The notes below the pieces were generated by a model, which did not search any database, was not told the origin of the DNA, and saw only the letters and a list, made by a program, of their open reading frames with translations. Of a stretch of 64,000 bases of DNA, positions 9,967 to 18,901 are shown piece by piece. Source of the stretch: Streptomyces sp. 2114.4 (GTDB taxonomy: Bacteria > Actinomycetota > Actinomycetes > Streptomycetales > Streptomycetaceae); assembly GCF_900187385.1 (NCBI RefSeq), contig NZ_FYEY01000001.1, forward strand, positions 5,084,001 to 5,148,000. Direction: 5' to 3'. The first letter of the stretch is position 1. Each line of letters begins with the position of its first letter. A program made the position numbers and the translations under genes.

Positions 9967-11364
9967 GTGACACATCTCAGCGTCGAGATGCTCGCAGCGG
10001 ATGCGACCGAGCCGATCACCTCGGCCGGTCACGCACAGCTGGGCATCGCCGTTCTGGCCGGCATAGCCGTCATCGTCCTGCTCATCACCAAGTTCAAGCT
10101 GCACGCCTTTCTGTCGCTGATCATCGGTTCGCTGGTGCTCGGCGCGGTGGCCGGCGCCCCGCTGGACAAGGCCATCACCAGCTTCTCGACGGGGCTGGGC
10201 ACGACGGTCGCGGGCACCGGCGTGCTGATCGCGCTCGGTGCCGTCCTCGGGCGGCTGCTCGCCGACTCGGGCGGCGCGGACCAGATCGTCGACACGATCC
10301 TGGCGAGGGCGGGCCGGAGAGCGATGCCCTGGGCGATGGTGCTGATCGCCGGGATCGTGGGGCTGCCGATCTTCTTCGAGGTCGGCATCGTGCTGCTGAT
10401 CCCGGTGGTGCTGCTGGTCGCCAAGCGCGGCAACTTCTCGCTGATGCGGATCGGCATCCCCGCGCTGGCCGGACTGTCCGTCATGCACGGGCTGATACCG
10501 CCGCACCCCGGCCCGCTCGCCGCGATCGACGCCGTCAAGGCCAACCTCGGCATCACCCTCGCGCTCGGTGTGGTCGTCGCCATTCCTACGGCGATCATCG
10601 CGGGCCCGGTCTTCTCCCGTTACGCGGCCCGCTGGGTGGACATCCAACCGCCGGAGAAGATGGTTCCCGAGCGCGCCGGTGACGACCTGGAGAAGCGGCC
10701 CGGCTTCGGGATCACCGTGGCCACCGTGCTGCTGCCGGTGGTGATGATGCTGGCCAAGGCGCTGGTGGACATCGTCGTCGACGATCCGGAGCACACGGTC
10801 CAGAGGGTCTTCGACGTCGTCGGATCCCCGCTGATCGCGCTGCTGACCGCCGTCCTCGTGGCGATGTTCACGCTGGGCCGGGCGGCCGGGTTCACCCGCG
10901 GCCGGATCGCCGGCACCGTCGAGAAGTCGCTCGGCCCGATCGCCGGGGTGGTGCTGATCGTGGGGGCGGGCGGCGGCTTCAAGCAGACGCTGGTGGACGC
11001 CGGTGTCGGCCAGATGATCCTGGACGTCTCCAAGGGCTGGCACATCTCCGCCCTGCTGCTGGCCTGGCTGATCGCGGTCGCCATCCGGCTGGCGACCGGC
11101 TCCGCGACGGTGGCCACCATCTCCGCCGCCGGCCTGGCCGGCCCGCTCGCCGCGGACATGAGCACCACCCATGCCGCGCTGCTGGTGCTGGCCATCGGGT
11201 GCGGCTCGCTGTTCTTCAGCCATGTCAACGACGCCGGATTCTGGCTGGTCAAGGAGTACTTCGGGATGAGCGTCGGCCAGACGCTGAAGACCTGGTCGGT
11301 GATGGAGACGCTGATCTCGGTCGTCGGGATCGGGTGCGTCCTGCTGCTGTCGCTGGTGCTGTAA
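9967..11364 (+). CDS. gntP: Gluconate permease, GntP family
   Basis: A 465-aa membrane transporter importing gluconate with protons. At least twelve hydrophobic segments are visible. Family motifs include LGAVLGRLLADSGGADQI, GLPIFFEVGIVLLIPV, the HGLIPPHPGPLAAI loop and the C-terminal SHVNDAGFWLVKEYF. GTG start at 9967. The gap to gntK holds two copies of a 15-base direct repeat (9872 and 9892) of unknown meaning. A strong double hairpin follows the gene. Confidence 0.94.
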   Translation: MTHLSVEMLAADATEPITSAGHAQLGIAVLAGIAVIVLLITKFKLHAFLSLIIGSLVLGAVAGAPLDKAITSFSTGLGTTVAGTGVLIALGAVLGRLLADSGGADQIVDTILARAGRRAMPWAMVLIAGIVGLPIFFEVGIVLLIPVVLLVAKRGNFSLMRIGIPALAGLSVMHGLIPPHPGPLAAIDAVKANLGITLALGVVVAIPTAIIAGPVFSRYAARWVDIQPPEKMVPERAGDDLEKRPGFGITVATVLLPVVMMLAKALVDIVVDDPEHTVQRVFDVVGSPLIALLTAVLVAMFTLGRAAGFTRGRIAGTVEKSLGPIAGVVLIVGAGGGFKQTLVDAGVGQMILDVSKGWHISALLLAWLIAVAIRLATGSATVATISAAGLAGPLAADMSTTHAALLVLAIGCGSLFFSHVNDAGFWLVKEYFGMSVGQTLKTWSVMETLISVVGIGCVLLLSLVL

Positions 11365-11375
11365 CCCGGTCCGCC

Positions 11376-11454
11376 GGGCGCCTCGCCCCATCGAGGCGCC
11401 CGTGCCCCGGGCACGAGGCCGCACCGGCGTGGACCCGCCGGTGCGGCCTCGTGC
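11376..11454. terminator. Double hairpin between converging genes
   Basis: First stem: GGGCGCCTCG (11376-11385) with CGAGGCGCCC (11392-11401). Second stem: 19 bp, perfect, 11411-11429 with 11436-11454. It lies between gntP and the converging monooxygenase gene and probably ends transcription from both sides. Confidence 0.85.
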
Positions 11455-11462
11455 GCCCGAGG

Positions 11463-13031
11463 TCATCCGGCCGGCTGGAGGGCGGCCGTGCCGAGGAGGT
11501 CCGCCAGGGCGGCGGACACCCGGGCCGTGGCGTCCCCGTCCGGGGCGCCGAGGGCGAGGTAGCCGTCGGGGCGGACCAGGAGGACGGCCGGGCCGCTGCC
11601 GTAGGCGTCGCGGACATGGCCGTCGGCGTCGAGCAGGTCGGCGTCCGGGCCGTCGACGCGGACGATCCGCAGCAGGGCGGGGTCGGCGGGCAGCGCGGTC
11701 GCGTCCAGCGCGGCGCCGCCCAGGACGAGCAGGGTGAAGTGCGGTCCCTGGAAGGCGTCGAAGAGCCGGGTGGGCCGGCCGTCGGCGGTGCGGCAGGGGG
11801 CGTCGGGGGCCCGGTCACCGGCGACCGGCACACCCGCCGCGAGGTCCGTGCGCAGTTCCCGCGACAGCGGGCTGTCGGGGTAGCCGATGCCGAGCTGGTG
11901 CAGATCCCGGCCGCGGCGCAGGGTGCCCGAGCGGTGCAGCCGGGTGCTGGTCTCGAGGATGTGGGCGGCGATCGGCCGGCGCTCGGTGCCGTAGCTGTCG
12001 AGCAGGGCGTCGGGGGCGCCGTGACGCAGCACCAGGCCGAGCTTCCAACCGAGGTTGTAGGCGTCCTGCACGCTGGTGTTCAGGCCCTGGCCGCCCGCCG
12101 GGGAGTGCACGTGCGCGGCGTCGCCGGCGAGGAAGACCCGGCCCTCGCGGTAGCTGTCGGCCATGCCGGCGCGGGGGCGGAAGAGCGAGGTCCAGACCAC
12201 GTCGCGGATCTGCTCGGCCGCCAGATGGGTGTGCTCCGAGAGCAGCGCGCGGACGGTCTCCGAAGAGGTGTCCGGGGTTCCGCCGGGGCCCGCGATCACG
12301 GTCTGGAAGAGGTCGGTGCCGGTGAGCGGGAGCAGGGCGAGGAAGCCACCGGTCGGCAGTATCCAGCGATGCCAGTGGTCCCGGTCGAGGCCGTCGATCC
12401 GCACATCGGCGAGGAGGGCGACACCGGGCTCCAGGTCCGGGCCGCTCATCGCGGTGCCCAGTGCCCGGCGCACGGTGCTGCGCCCGCCGTCGGCGGCGAC
12501 CAGATAGGCGGCCCGCACGGTGTGCTCCGTGCCGTCCGTCCGCCGCAGACGGGCTGTCACCTGGTCGGCGTCCTGGGTGAACTCGGTGAGTTCGGTGCCG
12601 AAGAGCAGGCTGCCGCCCAGCTCCGTCAGCCGTGCGTGGAGCACCTCGAGGTTGCGGAACTGCGGGACCATCAGCGTGTTCGAGTGGGGCGCGTCGGGCG
12701 TGGGGTCGACCCGCTCGATCATCTCGTGGATCTCGGTGATCCGGCCGTTCTCCCACAGGGCGGTCGGCGGGTAGAGGCCGCCGACCTCGCGGACCGCCTC
12801 CAGCAGGCCGAGGTCTTCGTAGACCTCCTGGCTGCGCGGCTGGAGACCCGTGCCGCGGGCGCCGGGGGAGAGGTGGTCCTGCCGCTCGACGATCAGGGCG
12901 CGCACGCCGCGCCGGGCGAGGTCGATGCCGAGCGCGATGCCGGTCGGGCCCCCGCCGGTGATCAGTACGTCGACGGTCGCGGGAAGGGTGTCCGCCGTGC
13001 CGGCGCTGTCCTTAACGTTGTTAAGTTCCAT
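11463..13031 (-). CDS. FAD-dependent aromatic-type monooxygenase (group A)
   Basis: A 522-aa flavoprotein hydroxylase of the PheA/TfdB/rifampicin-monooxygenase type, using NAD(P)H and oxygen to hydroxylate an aromatic or polyketide substrate. All three motifs are present: the dinucleotide fold VLITGGGPTGIALGIDLARR, the DG motif LVAADGGRSTVRRALG and the GD motif GRVFLAGDAAHVHSPAGGQ. A thioredoxin-like C-terminal domain follows. Divergent from a TetR gene, with one candidate TetR operator inside its first codons, so it is probably induced by its own substrate or a toxic aromatic compound. Confidence 0.9.
   Translation of the reverse strand: MELNNVKDSAGTADTLPATVDVLITGGGPTGIALGIDLARRGVRALIVERQDHLSPGARGTGLQPRSQEVYEDLGLLEAVREVGGLYPPTALWENGRITEIHEMIERVDPTPDAPHSNTLMVPQFRNLEVLHARLTELGGSLLFGTELTEFTQDADQVTARLRRTDGTEHTVRAAYLVAADGGRSTVRRALGTAMSGPDLEPGVALLADVRIDGLDRDHWHRWILPTGGFLALLPLTGTDLFQTVIAGPGGTPDTSSETVRALLSEHTHLAAEQIRDVVWTSLFRPRAGMADSYREGRVFLAGDAAHVHSPAGGQGLNTSVQDAYNLGWKLGLVLRHGAPDALLDSYGTERRPIAAHILETSTRLHRSGTLRRGRDLHQLGIGYPDSPLSRELRTDLAAGVPVAGDRAPDAPCRTADGRPTRLFDAFQGPHFTLLVLGGAALDATALPADPALLRIVRVDGPDADLLDADGHVRDAYGSGPAVLLVRPDGYLALGAPDGDATARVSAALADLLGTAALQPAG
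13011..13025. promoter_or_regulatory. Candidate TetR operator 1
   Basis: Perfect palindrome CTTAACGTTGTTAAG (6-bp arms, 3-bp centre), overlapping codons 3-7 of the monooxygenase. It is nearly identical to the second site 35 bp away, which supports specific dimer binding. Confidence 0.7.
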
Positions 13032-13045
13032 GTGCCGAGCATGGC

Positions 13046-13060
13046 TTTAACGGTGTTAAG
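13046..13060. promoter_or_regulatory. Candidate TetR operator 2
   Basis: TTTAACGGTGTTAAG has arms matching at five of six positions. It lies 9 bases before the TetR start codon, so binding here would repress the regulator itself, while site 1 blocks the monooxygenase. Confidence 0.7.
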
Positions 13061-13068
13061 TTGTCAAC

Positions 13069-13755
13069 ATGGTTTCGCGCATCGACCGGAAGCAGGTCGT
13101 GGACACCGCCCTGCGGCTGCTGAACGAGGTAGGCCTCGACGGGCTCACCCTGCGGGGCATCGCCAAGGAGCTGAACGTCCAGGCCCCCGCGCTGTACTGG
13201 CACTTCAAGAACAAGCAGGAACTGCTGGACGAGATGGCCACCGAGATGTTCCGGCGGATGTTCGGGAGCCTGGAGGGGGGCGGGTCCGGCGGGTCCGGCG
13301 CGGGCCCGCAGGGCGGCACCTGGCAGGAAATGCTTCTCGACGGCTGCCGGACGATGCGCCACGCACTGCTCGGCTACCGCGACGGCGGCAAGGTCTTCAG
13401 CGGTACGCGGATGACCGACGACAGCGCCGCCGGGCCGCTCAACTCCTTGATGTCCTGCTTCACGGAGGCGGGCTTCACCCTGAAAGAGGCGGCGCGGGCC
13501 TGGTGGACCGCCTACAACTACACCGTGGGCCAGGTGATCGAGGAGCAGTCGGTCCATCCGGTGCCCGGCCGGCGGGACGCCCGTGACCCGGTCTACGACC
13601 AGGGTGACCGCGAGCGGCGGCTCGGACCGGACTATCCGCTCGCGGCGCTGGCCGGCGAGGAGATGTTCGGCGATCTGGAGCAGGGCTACGAGGCCGGGCT
13701 GCGGATCATCGTCGCCGGCATCGAGGCCACTCTGGGCCCGGACGCGGCGGGCTGA
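13069..13755 (+). CDS. TetR-family repressor of the adjacent monooxygenase
   Basis: A 228-aa regulator. The N-terminal helix-turn-helix reads ALRLLNEVGLDGLTLRGIAKELNV, then APALYWHFKNKQELLDEMA, typical of TetR proteins with a TetR_C-type ligand domain as in tetracycline repressor. A glycine/serine-rich loop (GGGSGGSG, about residue 67-75) splits the ligand domain. Short divergent gap with two palindromes supports autoregulation and control of the monooxygenase. Confidence 0.88.
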   Translation: MVSRIDRKQVVDTALRLLNEVGLDGLTLRGIAKELNVQAPALYWHFKNKQELLDEMATEMFRRMFGSLEGGGSGGSGAGPQGGTWQEMLLDGCRTMRHALLGYRDGGKVFSGTRMTDDSAAGPLNSLMSCFTEAGFTLKEAARAWWTAYNYTVGQVIEEQSVHPVPGRRDARDPVYDQGDRERRLGPDYPLAALAGEEMFGDLEQGYEAGLRIIVAGIEATLGPDAAG

Positions 13756-13760
13756 TCCTG

Positions 13761-13781
13761 CCGCGGGACGGTCGCCCGCGG
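13761..13781. terminator. Small hairpin between converging genes
   Basis: CCGCGGG (13761-13767) pairs with CCCGCGG (13775-13781), 5 bases after the TetR stop codon and before the end of the converging acyltransferase gene. Confidence 0.5.
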
Positions 13782-13806
13782 CGCCGCGGAGGCCGGCCGC
13801 CCGGAC

Positions 13807-14991
13807 TCAGCGCCGCGGGTCGATCGACCGCCTCAGAAGAGGCGTCAGCGGACGCTCGACGAAGCGGTGCAGCACCCATGCGAGCAGCAGCATCAGTGCG
13901 ACGGTCAGCAGCAGCGTCGCGTACGAGGGCAGCCCGATGCCGTGGTGCAGCGCCCGCACCACGACCCAGCCCAGATGCTCGTGCACGAGGTAGAACGGGT
14001 AGGTCAGCGCACCGGCCACGGTCAGCCAGCGCCAGTTCGCCCACCGCAGCTTGCCCAGCGCGACCGCCGCGACCAGGGCGAAGCCGAGGGTGACGACGGC
14101 GATGATGCCGGCCGTCGAGCGGTAGGAGAACGCGTCGGCCGACGGGGCGTGCCACAGTCCGGCGACCGCGTAATGCTGGCCGATCAGCCAGCTGACCAGC
14201 ACGATCGCCCAGGCGATCGGATCGCGGGCGCCATAGCGGTGCAGCAGGTACAGGCCCACCCCGCCGATGAAGAACGGGGCGTACTCGGGCATCAGCACGG
14301 TGTCGAGGAAGGGCTGGTGCGCGGCCTGCGCGAGCGCGGCCGCCAGGGTCCAGCCCGCGCAGAAGAGCACGACCCGGCCGCGGGTGGCACCGGGCAGGAC
14401 GACGCAGAGCGCGAAGAGGGCGTAGAAGCGCATCTCCGCCCAGAGGGTCCAGCACACCCCGAGCACCCGGTCCACGCCCAACGGCTGCTGCAGCATGGTC
14501 AGGTTGGTCAGCACCTCGCTGGGCGGCAGTGCCTTGTAGGCGACCCAGGGGAGCGCGAAGACCGCGGTGACCAGCAAGATCGCGGCCCAGTACGCCGGGT
14601 AGAGGCGGGAGACGCGGGAGGCGGTGAACGCGCGCAGTGTCCGCCCCCAGCCGCTGAGGCAGATGACGAAGCCGCTGATCACGAAGAAGATCTGCACGCC
14701 CAGGCAGCCGTAGGCGAACAGGGGCGCGGCAGTGGGGAATTGATGGGCGGGTGAACCGCCCCAGGCCTGCGATATCTCGCCGTTGCGGCCCCCGAAGTGG
14801 TACGCGGCGACCATCAGCGCGGCGAGCAGCCGCAGCCCGTCCAGGGCGCGCAGTCGCGACGGTCCGCCCCCGGCCGCACGGGCCGGGGGAACCTCCGCGC
14901 TGCGCCCCCGTATGGGGGCCTGCGGGGCGGTGGTGACGAGATCCGGCGCGCCGGGGGGCGGCGCGCCGGTCGTCAGCGGGGGCGTGGTCAT
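13807..14991 (-). CDS. Membrane acyltransferase 3 (OafA/YrhL type)
   Basis: A 394-aa protein with about ten hydrophobic helices. The family signature is RLRALDGLRLLAALMVAAYHFGG near residue 47-70 with the catalytic-type histidine in YHF. FFVISGFVI and FTASRVSRLYPAYW are the second and third motifs. It probably O-acetylates a surface sugar polymer. Last gene of a three-gene minus-strand operon; its ATG overlaps the stop of the preceding polysialyltransferase-like gene. Context suggests it decorates the cluster's glycopolymer. Confidence 0.9.
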   Translation of the reverse strand: MTTPPLTTGAPPPGAPDLVTTAPQAPIRGRSAEVPPARAAGGGPSRLRALDGLRLLAALMVAAYHFGGRNGEISQAWGGSPAHQFPTAAPLFAYGCLGVQIFFVISGFVICLSGWGRTLRAFTASRVSRLYPAYWAAILLVTAVFALPWVAYKALPPSEVLTNLTMLQQPLGVDRVLGVCWTLWAEMRFYALFALCVVLPGATRGRVVLFCAGWTLAAALAQAAHQPFLDTVLMPEYAPFFIGGVGLYLLHRYGARDPIAWAIVLVSWLIGQHYAVAGLWHAPSADAFSYRSTAGIIAVVTLGFALVAAVALGKLRWANWRWLTVAGALTYPFYLVHEHLGWVVVRALHHGIGLPSYATLLLTVALMLLLAWVLHRFVERPLTPLLRRSIDPRR

Positions 14992-16343
14992 CCGAAAGCG
15001 GTCCGCTTCTTCAGCCGCCGCTGCACCGCACGCGCCCGGCGCGCGACCTTGCGGACGGTGGGATTGCGCGGCAGGAACGAGAGCTGGGAGGGGATCGCGC
15101 CGGGCAGCGCCAGCGCGGTCAGCCGGCGACGCTTGAAGTAGCGCCAGGTGACCTGGTCGAGGTGCGCCGCGAGGTAGCGCTCGGCGGCCGGCCGCAGCTG
15201 CGGATAGATCTGGTGCTGCATCGCATAGCCGACCGCGGTGACCAGGCCCTCGATGCTTTCGGGGGTGGTGAAGGCGCGCGGGCGCTCGCTGCGGTCGCCC
15301 AGGTCGGGCACCAGCGCGTCCACGATCGTGACCGGGACGCGGTTGCTGTTCTGGTACGGGGTGAGGCGTTCCAGCAGCAGGCCGGTACCGGTGCGGGCGG
15401 TCGGCAGGCCGAAGAACGTGGCCGCCGTCAGCAGCGCGGTGGAGAAGCAGCCGACGACCAGCGCGGGCCGCATCCGCTGGTAGAGCACTTCGGCCAGCAC
15501 CGGGGTGTCCAGCACGGTCAGCGCGATGTCCAGCTTCTCGGCCTCCCGCTCCAGCAGCCGCGACCAGCGGGCCGGCGCGGACGGGTGCGGTTTGAAGACG
15601 ATCTCGCGGTGGCCGCGCTCGGCGGCGCCGCGCACCATCCGCACATGCAGCTCCTCTTCCTCCTCGGGGGTGAGGATGCCCAGTGCGGAGAGGTACTGGC
15701 CGAGCAGCAGCGCGCCGCCCTCCGGGACCGCCACCTCGCCACTGGCGTCACTGAGTTCGGCCAGCACCTTGGTGAAGGCGTCGGTCGGCACGGTCTGCGC
15801 CGTGACGTCGAACTCGGTGAGCAGCAGCGGCATCAGGCCCGGCACCAGGTCCAGGTGCAGCAGCCGGTTGATCCGGGTGCCGATCAGCGGGTCGAGCTTG
15901 TTGCGGGTGGGCCCGTAGCTCATCAGGCCGTCGGCGTAGACATCGATCGGCGCGTCCGGGAACAGCTGGGCGAGGGCCAGTGCCGGGTTGACCTGGATGG
16001 ACTCCACGACCAGCTCGATGTGGTCGTCGCCCAGGCCCCAGAGCAGCCGCAGATGCCGCTCCCACAGCGGGACGTCGTCCGCGCGCGGCGACCAGCCGCC
16101 GGGGTGGAACGGGCTGATCGTCTCGTTCCACGACAGCACCCGGCCGAAGCGGCCGCGCAGCCGCTCGAAGCCGGGCATGGTGTCCAGCGACGCGCTGGTC
16201 TCCGGGGTCGTGGCGTTGTTGCTGAGCAGCAGCAGACGGCGGTCGGCCGGTGCAAAGCAGTCGGCGTCCAGCGCGGCGGCGAGCGTCGCCGCACCGTAGA
16301 GCGTGGAGGCCAGGAAGATCTGGGTACGCGGTCGGGTGGACAT
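14988..16343 (-). CDS. Polysialyltransferase-family protein (alpha-2,8-POLYST type)
   Basis: A 451-aa protein resembling the bacterial alpha-2,8-polysialyltransferase family: FLASTLYGAATLAAALDA at the N terminus, DVYADGLMSYGPTRNKL in the middle, and the CMP-sugar binding type region EIVFKPHPSAPARWSRLL followed by GCFSTALLTAATFFGLPTAR. It would add nonulosonic acid residues from the CMP-activated donor made by the NeuA-like protein across the divergent promoter. Overlaps the acyltransferase by four bases and the GT2 gene by one base. Confidence 0.8.
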   Translation of the reverse strand: MSTRPRTQIFLASTLYGAATLAAALDADCFAPADRRLLLLSNNATTPETSASLDTMPGFERLRGRFGRVLSWNETISPFHPGGWSPRADDVPLWERHLRLLWGLGDDHIELVVESIQVNPALALAQLFPDAPIDVYADGLMSYGPTRNKLDPLIGTRINRLLHLDLVPGLMPLLLTEFDVTAQTVPTDAFTKVLAELSDASGEVAVPEGGALLLGQYLSALGILTPEEEEELHVRMVRGAAERGHREIVFKPHPSAPARWSRLLEREAEKLDIALTVLDTPVLAEVLYQRMRPALVVGCFSTALLTAATFFGLPTARTGTGLLLERLTPYQNSNRVPVTIVDALVPDLGDRSERPRAFTTPESIEGLVTAVGYAMQHQIYPQLRPAAERYLAAHLDQVTWRYFKRRRLTALALPGAIPSQLSFLPRNPTVRKVARRARAVQRRLKKRTAFG

Positions 16344-17323
16344 CAGGCGGCCACCTCCGCCGTGGGGGAGGGGCGACGGCGCAGCCGCCGCAGCCGGGAC
16401 GCACGCTGCACATCCATCGAATCCAGGGCTTCCTTCAGTACGTCCTGCGGCATGCGTTTCAGGGCCGCGGCGCTCATCGCTCGCAATTTACGGGCCACCT
16501 GCGGTTCGAAACGTTCGATCGAACCCAGGTGGTGGGAAATGATCGCGCAATAGGTGCGCACCGCCTTCGGCAGCAGAAGATCCGCATCGCGGTCCTGCGC
16601 CGTTTCCTCGATCACCTGATCGAAGGCGCGAATGAAGTCCAATTGCCGCACATCTCCGATCTGCGTCAGTGAGGACGCCACTCCGCGCCGGTAGAAAACA
16701 CCCAGCATCCCGAGCACCGCCATGGACTTCGCCTCACGGTGCAGCCGCCAGATCCACGGGCGGTCCTCCGCGGTGCGCAGCCCGTCCCGGAAATGCAGTA
16801 CCCCCTCGTCCAGCAGCCGGCGGTGGTACATCCCGGCCCAGGCGAAGGCGTAGTCGACGGAGGTGGAGCGGTCGGCGGGCAGGATCACCTCGCGCGGGTC
16901 CATCACCACCCCGCGCCGGCCGTGCGGGACGCGGTGGACGCTGCGTGCCCGCGCGGTGCACTGGACATGGTCGGTACGGACGAAGTCACATCCCAACTCC
17001 TCCATGGCGCCGAGGAGTTGAGGGTAGTAGCCGGGCGCGAGCCAGTCGTCACCGTCCAGGAAGGTGAGGTACTCGCCGCGGGCCGCGTCCAGGCCGGTGT
17101 TCCGGGCGGTGGCCAGGCCGCCGTTGCGTTCGTGCCGCAGCACTCTGGCGCCCGGCAGCTCGCGCCCGGCGCGCGCGAGAATCTCCGGGGTCTCGTCGCG
17201 CGAACAGTCGTCGACGAGCAGGAATTCAAAATCTTCGCGGGCGTTGGCCGCCAGGCTTTTCAGGGTGTCGGGCGCGTATGTCTGCACGTTGTAGAACGGC
17301 ACGATGACGGAGAGCTTAACCAC
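16343..17323 (-). CDS. Family 2 glycosyltransferase
   Basis: A 326-aa GT-A fold transferase. The nucleotide-sugar motifs are clear: LSVIVPFYNVQTYAPDTLKS, LLVDDCSRDETPEI, NGGLATARNTGLDAARG and the metal-binding FLDGDDWLAPGY. A helical C-terminal half has the catalytic-type TAEDRPWIWRLH. No membrane helix, so it acts in the cytosol on a nucleotide-sugar donor. First gene of the minus-strand arm. The start is a GTG exactly 7 bases after a TAACGT hexamer, suggesting a leaderless transcript. Confidence 0.88.
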   Translation of the reverse strand: MVKLSVIVPFYNVQTYAPDTLKSLAANAREDFEFLLVDDCSRDETPEILARAGRELPGARVLRHERNGGLATARNTGLDAARGEYLTFLDGDDWLAPGYYPQLLGAMEELGCDFVRTDHVQCTARARSVHRVPHGRRGVVMDPREVILPADRSTSVDYAFAWAGMYHRRLLDEGVLHFRDGLRTAEDRPWIWRLHREAKSMAVLGMLGVFYRRGVASSLTQIGDVRQLDFIRAFDQVIEETAQDRDADLLLPKAVRTYCAIISHHLGSIERFEPQVARKLRAMSAAALKRMPQDVLKEALDSMDVQRASRLRRLRRRPSPTAEVAA

Positions 17324-17330
17324 CCGGGTG

Positions 17331-17336
17331 ACGTTA
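17331..17336 (-). promoter_or_regulatory. Putative -10 element for a leaderless GT2 transcript
   Basis: TAACGT on the minus strand, 7 bases before the GTG start codon. There is no purine-rich ribosome site in between. The divergent gene shows the same arrangement, which supports leaderless transcription. Confidence 0.5.
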
Positions 17337-17403
17337 GGTGCGCGGGCGGCATTCGTCTTTACCGGGTGCGGACCTCAAGGTGAACGAAGAATGGCGGGAT
17401 GGT

Positions 17404-17430
17404 TAACCAGGTCGGCAATCGGACTGGTTA
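17404..17430. promoter_or_regulatory. Inverted-repeat operator candidate in the divergent glycopolymer promoter
   Basis: TAACCAG (17404-17410) faces CTGGTTA (17424-17430), perfect over 7 bp with a 13-base spacer. A third related TTAACC lies near 17450. The site is central between the two divergent operons, so one protein could control both. Confidence 0.5.
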
Positions 17431-17497
17431 GCCATTCGTCGACCCGCTGTTAACCCTTTGTTGCGACCCAGTTGGCCCGCCAAACGGAATGGCTTCC

Positions 17498-17503
17498 TAG
17501 CGT
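17498..17503 (+). promoter_or_regulatory. Putative -10 element for a leaderless DUF6716 transcript
   Basis: TAGCGT lies exactly 7 bases before the GTG at 17511. This mirrors the divergent gene. No convincing -35 element was seen. Confidence 0.5.
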
Positions 17504-17510
17504 CTTCGAC

Positions 17511-18845
17511 GTGCCATCACGTACCCACTCTTCGCCGCGGGTCGCCGTACTCGCCGACTCGGACACCCGATGGAAATGGGGCGCTTTGACAGCGTACCGA
17601 ATCCAATCGGACATCCGGCTCGACGGCTACCTTCTCCGCGGCCGCGCCACTCCCACGGTCCGACAGCTCCACGAGGTCGGCGCCCGTGCGGACGCGCTGT
17701 GCGAAATCCGGGGCGTCGACTTCGTCCGGTCCGTCGACCGTACGCGCTACGACGTCGTCGTGCTGGCCTGTGTCGGCGGCGCGGTGCAGGCGATGCTGCA
17801 CGGCCTCGCCCGCGCCTGGCGAGGAGCGCAGACCCGCCCCGTCGTCGTCACCGGCTACGTCGGTGTGGTCTACGAGAAGCTGGCCGACGGGCTGCTGCTG
17901 CGGCACGGCGCGGATGTCGTCCTCGCCAACTCCCGGCACGACGCCGACCGGTTCCGCGAGGTCTACCGAGGCGTGGGCGCCGACGACGGCAGCGTCGTCG
18001 AATGCGCCCTGCCGTTCCTCGGCGGCGACCGCTACCGCGGCGAGGGCGCCACCGGCACACCGCACCCGTACACCGTGGTGTTCGCCGCCCAGCCCTCCGT
18101 CCCGGAGAGCCGCGCGGACCGGACGTACCTGCTGCGCCGGGCCGTGGAGCACGCCCGCAAGCACCCGGACCGCGAGGTGCTGATCAAGCTCCGCAGCAAG
18201 CCGGGCGAGCACACCACCCACATCGAGGAACTGCCCTACCAGAAGCTCGCCGCCAAGGCCCCCGGCCCGCTGCCCGCCAACTGCCGCCTGGTGTACGGCA
18301 ACATGGGCGAGGTCCTGGACCGCACCGACCTGATGGTGACGGTCAGCTCGACCGCCGCCCTGGAGTCGCTGCACCGCGGCATCCCCACCGCTGTCCTCAC
18401 CGACCTCGGCATCCGCGAGGTCCTGGGCAACCACCACTTCCTCGGCTCCGGCTGCCTCGCCTCCTGGGACGAGCTGGACGCCGGACACCGCCCGGAGCCC
18501 GACGCCGACTGGCTCGCCCGGCAGGGCGTCGCCGCCGAAGGGGACTACGAGCGGGCCTTCGACGCCGCCCGCGCCCGGGTCACCGCGCTGCGCACCGCCG
18601 ACCGGCTGCCGCCGATCGCCCCGTACTACACACCCCGCACCGCCCCCGGCTACCTCCCCGGCATCCTCGCCCGGCACGGCCTGGACGCGCACGGCGAGCC
18701 GATCGCCGGCTACGCGGACGCCCCCGAGGAGACCGGCGGACTGCGCCGGGTCGCCCGCGAGACGGTCCGCGAGGCCGCCCGCGGCGCCTACCGCCACGGC
18801 GTCCAGCGCGTCGCCCCCGCCATCCGCCGCTGGGGACAGCTGTGA
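17511..18845 (+). CDS. DUF6716-type putative glycosyltransferase
   Basis: A 444-aa cytosolic protein resembling actinobacterial DUF6716 putative glycosyltransferases. It has a GT-B-like layout: SSPRVAVLADSDTRWKWGA at the N terminus, VVTGYVGVVYEKLADGLLLR mid-protein, then a donor-site type segment YGNMGEVLDRTDLMVTVSST followed by AALESLHRGIPTAVLTDLG. GTG 17511 is chosen from the nearby -10 element; an upstream TTG at 17472 would add 13 residues. First gene of the plus-strand arm, followed by NeuA-HAD and NeuB. Confidence 0.78.
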   Translation: MPSRTHSSPRVAVLADSDTRWKWGALTAYRIQSDIRLDGYLLRGRATPTVRQLHEVGARADALCEIRGVDFVRSVDRTRYDVVVLACVGGAVQAMLHGLARAWRGAQTRPVVVTGYVGVVYEKLADGLLLRHGADVVLANSRHDADRFREVYRGVGADDGSVVECALPFLGGDRYRGEGATGTPHPYTVVFAAQPSVPESRADRTYLLRRAVEHARKHPDREVLIKLRSKPGEHTTHIEELPYQKLAAKAPGPLPANCRLVYGNMGEVLDRTDLMVTVSSTAALESLHRGIPTAVLTDLGIREVLGNHHFLGSGCLASWDELDAGHRPEPDADWLARQGVAAEGDYERAFDAARARVTALRTADRLPPIAPYYTPRTAPGYLPGILARHGLDAHGEPIAGYADAPEETGGLRRVARETVREAARGAYRHGVQRVAPAIRRWGQL

Positions 18846-18901
18846 CCCTCCCGCCGCCCGCCCGCCCCCGGAGCCCGCACGGCCCCCCGAAGGAGCCCGC
18901 C

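Noticed and set aside
9286..11466. A 726-codon open frame on the minus strand across gntP
   Set aside because: It lies opposite a clear permease gene, is rich in Asp/Gln/Gly/Arg/His repeats and has no domain. It is a GC-driven shadow.
11199..13586. A 795-codon plus-strand frame opposite the monooxygenase
   Set aside because: It is the complement of a gene with complete FAD motifs and also crosses a terminator hairpin and the divergent promoter.
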